Of a stretch of 64,000 nucleotides of DNA, positions 58,483-64,000 are shown in pieces. The DNA is taken from contig NZ_CP018047.1 in assembly GCF_002009175.1 (NCBI RefSeq), positions 4,526,001 through 4,590,000 of the forward strand, read 5' to 3'. Source of the DNA: Streptomyces niveus (GTDB lineage Bacteria; Actinomycetota; Actinomycetes; Streptomycetales; Streptomycetaceae). Numbering within the stretch: position 1 is the stretch's first letter; every line of letters starts with the position of its first letter. The notes beneath the pieces are model-generated. The model did not search any database, had not been told where the DNA came from, and was given only the letters and a program-made list of their open reading frames with translations. A program made the position numbers and the translations under genes.

Positions 58483-59129
58483 GAAGTGGCTCCCAGATCG
58501 CTGGAGTGCTGAAGGGGTGATGCGGGGGGCGGCGTGTGGACGGCCCGCTCCCGCGCGCGGCGGAGCGAGACCGAGTGCGCGTAACTGACGAGGGAGACCA
58601 GTACATGCTTCGCCGACGCGGGATCGCGCGCGTCGCAGAGCAACACCGGCACATCCGCCCTGAGTTCGAGCGCCTCGCGGACCTCTTCCGAGCTGTAGCG
58701 GTAGGCGTCGTCCGCGTCGAACTCGTTGACGGCGACGACGAAGGGCACATCGCGGCTCTCGAAGTACTCGACGGCGGCGAAGCAGTCCAGCAGCCGGCGG
58801 GTGTCGGCCAGGACGACGGCCCCGATCGCGCCCAGCGACAGATCGTCCCAGGTGAACCAGAAGCGCTGCTGTCCCGGTGTGCCGAACAGAAGCAGCACCA
58901 AGTTCTGCTTCTGGAGGGTGATCCGGCCGAAGTCCAGGGCCACAGTGGTGGTGGCCTTGTTCTCGATGCCCTCCAGCCGGTCGGTGCCCGTCCCGCTGCT
59001 CGCCGAGGTCAGGGTCTCCTCCGTCGAGAGCGGCTTGATCTCGCTGACCGCGCCGATCATGGTGGTCTTGCCCACGCCGAAGCCGCCACCGACCACGATC
59101 TTCAGGGCGATGGGATCGTCAGACGACAT
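58479..59129 (-). CDS. cvnD: CvnD, conservon small GTPase
   Basis: This is 216 residues. G1 P-loop GGGFGVGKTT at 14-23, a switch region with TTTVALDFGRI, G3 LFGTPGQQRF (DxxG replaced by GTPGQ as in CvnD), and G4-like AVNEFD are visible. It is a Ras-like GTPase recruited by the CvnA/B/C complex. ATG 59129 begins inside the end of CvnC (11-base overlap). The tail after 195 is Pro/Ser-rich. Confidence 0.93.
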   Translation of the reverse strand: MSSDDPIALKIVVGGGFGVGKTTMIGAVSEIKPLSTEETLTSASSGTGTDRLEGIENKATTTVALDFGRITLQKQNLVLLLFGTPGQQRFWFTWDDLSLGAIGAVVLADTRRLLDCFAAVEYFESRDVPFVVAVNEFDADDAYRYSSEEVREALELRADVPVLLCDARDPASAKHVLVSLVSYAHSVSLRRARERAVHTPPPASPLQHSSDLGATS

Positions 59130-59493
59130 AGGTTCGTAGCCCCTCAAGCACTGCCTCCAGCAGATTCGGATCTTTCGGGTCGGCCGTTCTCGTGGGCATC
59201 GCCATGATCAACGCGCCCTCGTCCAGCAGGTCCGAGAGCAGGATCTTCGCCACCTGGACCGGCTGGCCCAGGGTGGCGGCGACCTCGGCCACCGACCGTG
59301 CCTCGCCGCGGCAGAGCGCGAGACAGTGCGCCGCCTCCGGGCTGAGATAGCCCTCCGGAGCCGTGGCGCGTGCCTTGAGGAGCGACGACAGACTCATCTC
59401 GTTCGTGGGCCGCGTTCGCCCACCCGTCAGGGCGTAGGGACGAATCTCATGCTCATCGTCGTCCACCCAGGGGGTACCGTCTAAGGCCGCCAT
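59119..59493 (-). CDS. cvnC: CvnC, DUF742 protein
   Basis: This is 124 residues. VDDDEHEIRPYALTGGRTRP is the standard DUF742 start. The winged-helix-like part reads LCRGEARSVAEVAATLGQPVQVAKILLSDLLDEGAL (split). It starts two bases after the CvnB stop and overlaps CvnD. In conservons it links sensor and GTPase. Confidence 0.93.
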   Translation of the reverse strand: MAALDGTPWVDDDEHEIRPYALTGGRTRPTNEMSLSSLLKARATAPEGYLSPEAAHCLALCRGEARSVAEVAATLGQPVQVAKILLSDLLDEGALIMAMPTRTADPKDPNLLEAVLEGLRTYVV

Positions 59494-59495
59494 GA

Positions 59496-59933
59496 TCAGT
59501 GCACCCGGTCGTCGGCGGAGGACTGGCGCAGCCGCGGAGGTGTACTCAGGTGCTCGGGCACGCTCTTGACCAGCTGCCCCATCTCGAAACCGACCGCGCC
59601 GAGATCGGCGCTGTCGGAAGCCAGCACACCCAGCACGGCCCCGGGGCCGGCCATGGAAACGAAGAGCAGCCCGTTGTCGTGCTCGACCACCACCTGCCTG
59701 ACCCTGCCGTCGGCGGGACCCTTGATGTCACGGACGCCGCCGGCCAGCGAGCACAACGCGGTGCTGATCGCGCTCAGCTTGTCCGCCGAGTCGATGCTCA
59801 GACCGTAGGAATGCTTGCGCACTCCGTCACTGGATGCCAGGACAGCGCCTTCCGTACCGGGGACGCGCCTGATGAAATCAGCCATCAACCAGTCCAGATC
59901 GGGCTGCTGGGCCGAAAAAACTTCGTTTGGCAA
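59496..59933 (-). CDS. cvnB: CvnB, roadblock/LC7 protein
   Basis: This is 145 residues. LDWLMADFIRRVPGTEGAVL and SDGVRKHSYGLSIDSADKLSAISTAL (split) are the roadblock fold. The start is TTG 59933 with GGAG ten bases upstream; ATG 59885 inside would cut the first helix. It lies 43 bases after cvnA. It acts as a GTPase-activating or docking partner in conservons. Confidence 0.93.
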   Translation of the reverse strand: MPNEVFSAQQPDLDWLMADFIRRVPGTEGAVLASSDGVRKHSYGLSIDSADKLSAISTALCSLAGGVRDIKGPADGRVRQVVVEHDNGLLFVSMAGPGAVLGVLASDSADLGAVGFEMGQLVKSVPEHLSTPPRLRQSSADDRVH

Positions 59934-59976
59934 GAGAGTGACTCCGTAAGTGGTTGGGCGACCGCCGCGGGCAGCG

Positions 59977-62142
59977 TCAGCTCGTCTGGTCGGGGGGCCC
60001 CTGCGGGCCGTCTTCCGAGCTGGCGAGCCTGATGCCTGAGGCGAAACGAGCCATCAGATCCGGATTCGGGGCGACGACCTCCCGGTCGGCGTCGGCGAGC
60101 CGCGGGAACTCCGGTCCGCGGTACGTCTCGCTCCGCCGGGGGAGAGTAGGCCGGCGACCCGGGGAGTTGGTGGCGTCGCTCGGGGGTGAGGCCTGGGTGG
60201 ATCGGGGGACCTCGGGGGGTGTGACGTCGGCAGAGCCGGTGGTGGAGCGGCCGGCACTGGATTGGCCGGAGTCGGGGTGGGCGGTGGCGGAGTGCCGGCC
60301 GCCGCCGGTGTAACCGGGGTTCGGGTGGCTGCCGTTGTGACCGCTGTTGTGACCGCCGCCGGTCTGGCCGTTGGCCTGGCCGGTGGTCGCGCCGTACGCC
60401 GTGGGCTGCCGCTGGGGGAGCGGGGCCGGGGCGTCGACCGAGCCGTTGGACCCGGCCGAGGCCGTGGCCGCCGCGTGGGCGCTGGGGGAGCCGATGCGGC
60501 GTACGGACGGCGACTCACCGTGCGTACCGCGACCGCCGCGGGCGGCGAGGGCGCCGGCCTCGGCGGGCAGGGGGCTGTGGTGGTCGGACGCGGTCTGGGG
60601 GACCTGGTACGGCTGGTGGTGCGGAACCTGGTTCGGTATGTGCGGCACCTGATTCGGAACCTGACCCGGAACGTGGTGCGGCGCCGGCTGGGGAGTGTGC
60701 TGGGGCGCCTGATGGGGGGACGGCTGGGGGGCCTGCGGGGCGGCCTGCGGGGACGCCGACCACGCGGCGCCCGACGCGGGCTCGCTCGACGGGCCCGTAC
60801 GCTGCGCCTGCTCCGCCCGCTCCTGCTGCCTGCGCCGCTCCTGCTCCTGGTCCGGTGCCTGCCGCTGGGTGGGCGGCGGCGGGGCGGCGTCGAGCAGCGC
60901 GCTCGGCAGTACGACGATGGCCTGGGTACCGCCGTAGATGTTGCGGCGCAGCGCGACGTCGATGTCGTGCCTGCGCGCGATCTGCGCGACCACGAACAGG
61001 CCGATCCGGCCGTCCTCCAGCTGCTCGCGGATGTCGAACTGGTCCGGCCTGGTGAGCAGCCGGTTCATCCGCTCCAGCTTCTCGGGCGCCATCGGCAGTC
61101 CGCGGTCGTCGATCTCGATCGCGAGACCGGCCGGGACACGCTCGGCGCGCAGCGTCACCTGGGTCTCCGGGGCGGAGAAGCGGGCCGCGTTCTCGACGAG
61201 TTCGGCCAGCAGGTGGATGACCTCGGCCGCGGCGTAGCCGGGCAGCGTGCCCTCGGGCGGCTGGATGACACGTACGCGGGCGTACTGCTCGATCTCGGCG
61301 ACGCCCTGGCGCAGCACGGTCGGCAGCGGGACGGGCTTGTTGATACGGCGGGGGACCGCACCGCCCATCACGGCCAGGCTCTCCACCTGGCGGCGGAACT
61401 GGGTGACGAGGTGGTCGACGCCGAAGAGACCGCCGAGCAGGTCCGGGTCCTCGACCTCGCTCTCCAGATCGTCCAGGCGGGCCAGCGCGCGGTTGACCAG
61501 CGCGTGCAGGCGCTGCGCGATGTTGACGAACACGTCGACCTGCTGGCGCGCGCCCGCCTCGGCGACCGCGGCCAGCGCCTGGTGCTGCGCGAGGCGCAGG
61601 GTCTGTTCGAGATCCGCGAAGGGATTGCCCTGGGCGACGGCGCGCGGCGCCGGCTCCATGAGCTGGGGACGCTCACCGCGGCTGATCTGCTCCAGCAGCC
61701 GGGCGATGTTCTGCTGCCCCTCGGAGGTCACGGCCTCGAACCGCTCGACCCACTGGCGGGCGGAGGTGGCGTTCGTGACCCGCTGCTCGTGCACGGCGGC
61801 GGAGACGGCGGTGGCCTTACGGGTGGCGACGACCGTCGCGGCCACGCCGAGGACGGCGGCGGCCGCCGCGGCGGACCAGGTCGCCGCCGGGCTGCCGACG
61901 AAGTGCCACGTGGACCACGCGCCCGCGGCCAGCGCCACGGCCGTGGACACCGGCAGCAGGGTGAGAAAACGGATCCGTGAGCGCAGACCCTTCTCGGTGG
62001 CCAGATTCCGGTTGGCCTTAGCCGTGGCCGTGGCGGGGGCCTGGGCGGTGTTCCCGGAGTTCTGTGACTTCCGAGCGGAACGTCCGCGCCGCCGACCGCT
62101 ACGACGGTCGGCGGGGGCGACGTGCGGGGAGTGTTCAGGCAT
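59977..62142 (-). CDS. cvnA: CvnA, conservon histidine-kinase-like sensor
   Basis: This is 721 residues. A basic N-terminus (1-50) with Ala/Thr linker precedes two membrane helices (about 58-78 and 84-105) with a short outer loop of about ten residues, so little extracellular sensing. A helical region (about 120-300) contains the dimer part. The HATPase has N-box LLAELVENAARFSAPET, G1 EIDDRGLPM and G2 GRIGLFVVAQIARRHD. No H-box His with kinase flanks is certain, as in other CvnA. After about 480 the tail is Pro/Gln-rich and ends with QVPH-type repeats. ATG 62142 follows GAGGAC. Confidence 0.93.
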   Translation of the reverse strand: MPEHSPHVAPADRRSGRRRGRSARKSQNSGNTAQAPATATAKANRNLATEKGLRSRIRFLTLLPVSTAVALAAGAWSTWHFVGSPAATWSAAAAAAVLGVAATVVATRKATAVSAAVHEQRVTNATSARQWVERFEAVTSEGQQNIARLLEQISRGERPQLMEPAPRAVAQGNPFADLEQTLRLAQHQALAAVAEAGARQQVDVFVNIAQRLHALVNRALARLDDLESEVEDPDLLGGLFGVDHLVTQFRRQVESLAVMGGAVPRRINKPVPLPTVLRQGVAEIEQYARVRVIQPPEGTLPGYAAAEVIHLLAELVENAARFSAPETQVTLRAERVPAGLAIEIDDRGLPMAPEKLERMNRLLTRPDQFDIREQLEDGRIGLFVVAQIARRHDIDVALRRNIYGGTQAIVVLPSALLDAAPPPPTQRQAPDQEQERRRQQERAEQAQRTGPSSEPASGAAWSASPQAAPQAPQPSPHQAPQHTPQPAPHHVPGQVPNQVPHIPNQVPHHQPYQVPQTASDHHSPLPAEAGALAARGGRGTHGESPSVRRIGSPSAHAAATASAGSNGSVDAPAPLPQRQPTAYGATTGQANGQTGGGHNSGHNGSHPNPGYTGGGRHSATAHPDSGQSSAGRSTTGSADVTPPEVPRSTQASPPSDATNSPGRRPTLPRRSETYRGPEFPRLADADREVVAPNPDLMARFASGIRLASSEDGPQGPPDQTS

Positions 62143-62912
62143 AAATGTCCTCGGTACGACGGGGACCGGCGGATGAAGGTGAAAGGGCCGCGCTTCGGCG
62201 CCGGCTTGGGGCTCCAGGGGCGTGTGCCGTCCGGGAGGGTACCGCTCGTGCGAGTGCCGGGTGGGCGTGGGCCGGATGGGTGTGGGCCGGGCGTCGCGGG
62301 CCCGACAGGCCTTCCGGGACGCCCCCCGGCTCGCCGCTCCGTCCGCCGCCCCCGGAAGCTGCCGCGTCGGCCGGCCGACGAATCCGGGCCGGCAGAACGA
62401 GCACGAGGAAGCGGACCATGTGTTTGAGGAGCCTTCACAGACGGGCAGTTGGACGGGTACAGGCACATGCCAGCGTCATTAAGAGCCATAACAAGCTTGG
62501 TGCGTGACCGCGTTCGCCGCCACGGCCGGAGGGGGTCGTTCAGCGGTCGCTTGACCCCATGGGCTTCACAATGTGAATCGCACAAAAGCGGCTATTGGCT
62601 CGAACGCAAAGAGGCCGTCGGCAGGGCACGACGGCGATGCGACCGCCAAACGATCGATATCGCGGGGTGTGGCGATCGGTATGGGGGTCGCTTGTGAGGA
62701 GAACTTGAGCTGGACTTGAGGAACAACCTCTCAAAGAGTGCATCCCAATCCTCTACTCAACTGTGCCCAGTGGCAAGGCACTTCAATCATGCGTGTCCTT
62801 CACAACGCGGAGAATTCGTGTGGGAGACCGTGAATAACCGGCAGTAGAGCTTGATTTGAGCGCGGATGCCTGTGACGCGGGTCACTTCGGAGAGCCGCTC
62901 ACCCGCAAGCCG
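62143..62912. other. Gene-free region upstream of the conservon
   Basis: I see no convincing gene in these 770 bases; one open frame at 62449-62697 looks random. The part after 62560 is markedly AT-richer. It holds a perfect palindrome at 62565-62577 and should contain the cvnA promoter (minus strand). Confidence 0.55.
62565..62577. promoter_or_regulatory. Perfect 13-bp palindrome TTCACA-A-TGTGAA
   Basis: Six-base arms are exact complements around a single A. The sequence is AT-rich against its surroundings and lies 423 bases upstream of cvnA and 336 from the stop of the next gene. It looks like a dimeric regulator site (CRP- or GntR-sized). The regulator is unknown. Confidence 0.5.
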
Positions 62913-64000
62913 TCACTTCGGATCGAACTCGCCGACGAAACGCAGGACCTCGTCCAGCTGGTCCATGCTGAGCAGCCGGCTGCGCGGCCGGAGCATGCCG
63001 GAACTCCCGTACGCCCCCAGCTCCTGGCACCGGCGCAGCAGCCAGGGCCAGTCGATCGACAAATAGTCTGCCAGGGCCCGCAGCCGGTACTCGGAGGTGG
63101 GTCCGTCGATCACGCTGTGTGCGCGGGCATGGTCAACCGCCTGGGTGTACGTACGGACCTGGGACCGCTGATCCGTATTGCCGACACGCCAAATCCCGTC
63201 CGAGCGAAGCCAGTTGGCCACAATCACCCGGTCGTCGGATGCCAGGACGAATTCGTCGATCTGTGAGTACTCCTCCTCGGCGCAGATCCACACGGTCATG
63301 CCGTGCATCTCCATCAGGGCGACGTTGAGGAACAGCAGGATCCGCTCGTACGGCTCGCTGTCCTTGACCGACTTCTCCGGTACGCAGAAGGCGTGCCCGG
63401 GCCGTACGGACGGATCGGCGCGCCGCGCCGCCGCACGGGTGAGGTGCTCGTGCTTGTGCCGGAAGAAGAGCCAGGCCGCGCTCTCCTCGCCGGTCTGCTC
63501 ACGCGTCCAGAAGAAAGGCGGTTCCGTCGCCTCACCGAGATGGCGCTCGATGTGCAGTGTGCAGAAGTACGAGCCCAGCCAGGCGGCACCCACCCGGGAG
63601 AGCTCCGGCATCGCCGACCGCGCCACGGCCGAGCGAGGCATCGCTAAATGGCTCTCCAGCTCACGTCGTTCACTGTCGAGAATGTGGTCGTCCGCGAGGA
63701 GGCTGTCCTCCAGGTTGAGCATCGCCCACATGATGCCGAACGTCAGGTCGTCCAGCCGGTACGGCTTCGGTATCGGCAGCGTCCCGCGCGGATCGGCGTC
63801 CAGCTGGTAGCGCGCGCGGGCGGAGTCCAGTACGTACAGTCCCTCGCCGCCGCTGCCGCCGAGCGAGGCTATGAGCAGGGCCCGTCGGGCGGGCTGCACG
63901 AACGCGCGTAGATGCGGATTCTCCTCCACGGCGATCGACACCACGTCGTCCTGCGACGTCGCCTCGTACATCTGGGCGGGCACCGCGGTGCCGTCGAAGA
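62913..64000 (-). CDS. Uncharacterised protein, 5' end beyond the window
   Basis: The frame is open to the window edge with no stop, so at least 362 residues are present and the N-terminus may be missing. GTG 63983 is the first possible start inside. It has DDVVSIAVEENPHLRAFV, RRALLIASLGGSGGEGLYVLDSARARYQL (split) and a helical C-terminal half with GEATEPPFFWTREQTGE and SRLLSMDQLDEVLRFVGEFD. A missing N-terminal helix-turn-helix would be in keeping with similar proteins beside conservons, but I cannot show it. No enzyme motif is visible. Confidence 0.7.
   Translation of the reverse strand, partial: FDGTAVPAQMYEATSQDDVVSIAVEENPHLRAFVQPARRALLIASLGGSGGEGLYVLDSARARYQLDADPRGTLPIPKPYRLDDLTFGIMWAMLNLEDSLLADDHILDSERRELESHLAMPRSAVARSAMPELSRVGAAWLGSYFCTLHIERHLGEATEPPFFWTREQTGEESAAWLFFRHKHEHLTRAAARRADPSVRPGHAFCVPEKSVKDSEPYERILLFLNVALMEMHGMTVWICAEEEYSQIDEFVLASDDRVIVANWLRSDGIWRVGNTDQRSQVRTYTQAVDHARAHSVIDGPTSEYRLRALADYLSIDWPWLLRRCQELGAYGSSGMLRPRSRLLSMDQLDEVLRFVGEFDPK

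Noticed and set aside
62449..62697. 82-codon plus-strand frame upstream of the conservon
   Set aside because: Composition is unlike coding sequence, there is no ribosome site and it crosses the palindrome.
1..64000. Mobile element, prophage or CRISPR array
   Set aside because: No transposase, integrase, terminal inverted repeats, phage structural gene or regular spacer array was found; the only transfer-like signal is the toxin-tip composition shift.

Overview
The window looks like chromosomal DNA of a Streptomyces or close relative. It is very GC-rich with GC-ending codons. It carries an afsK-afsR-afsS signalling locus, a conservon (CvnA-D), several XRE/DUF397 pairs, F420 cofactor biosynthesis (FbiC) and an F420-type luciferase-like oxidoreductase. 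I see no rRNA, tRNA, CRISPR array, transposase or integrase. Two genes are cut by the edges, at 1-129 and 62913-64000.

Region 1 (1-15.4 kb): a TetR regulator, a two-domain VOC protein, then the antibiotic-regulation locus. AfsK (Ser/Thr kinase with a PQQ-type propeller) is followed by a membrane protein, a small secreted protein, a 55-residue AfsS peptide built of three repeats, and the 1003-residue SARP AfsR. An 11-bp-period direct repeat that fits an AfsR box lies upstream of afsS. Next come a peroxidase-like CMD protein without cysteines, a PHP hydrolase, an LLM oxidoreductase, DinB, a SLATT-like membrane protein and a winged-helix protein.

Region 2 (15.4-21.8 kb): a polymorphic toxin island on the minus strand. 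A giant PrsW-Rhs fusion ends in a short toxin tip after a DPLGL site. Three small genes follow: an unclassified protein, a colicin-immunity (Im7/Im9-like) protein, and a protein combining a zinc ribbon with an L7/L12 C-domain-like segment. The tip and small genes look lower in GC than the surroundings.

Region 3 (21.9-31 kb): an ABC exporter pair, a membrane protein, fbiC, an ADP-ribosylglycohydrolase relative that has lost its metal-binding aspartates, a cluster of intergenic repeats and a sodium:solute symporter.

Region 4 (31-40 kb): an XRE/DUF397 pair, a GPP34 protein, a D-Ala-D-Ala carboxypeptidase with a 600-residue low-complexity cytoplasmic region containing a long duplication, and a large membrane protein.

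Region 5 (39-47.5 kb): a poly-gamma-glutamate-type cluster on the minus strand (duplicated HAMP sensor, PgsB, PgsC, NlpC/P60 hydrolase) with CapA upstream. A divergent secreted or anchored putative metallohydrolase lies next to CapA.

Region 6 (47.5-57.8 kb): VOC, APH-like kinase, DUF4291, SGNH esterase and beta-propeller phytase. These are followed by an XRE regulator with two DUF397 genes (one frameshifted), an anti-sigma-like ATPase operon that includes a 29-residue membrane peptide, DinB and an acyl-CoA dehydrogenase homologue.

Region 7 (57.9-64 kb): a five-gene conservon (CvnA, B, C, D plus GAF) with tightly coupled genes, a 770-base gene-free upstream region holding a perfect 13-bp palindrome, and a truncated uncharacterised gene.
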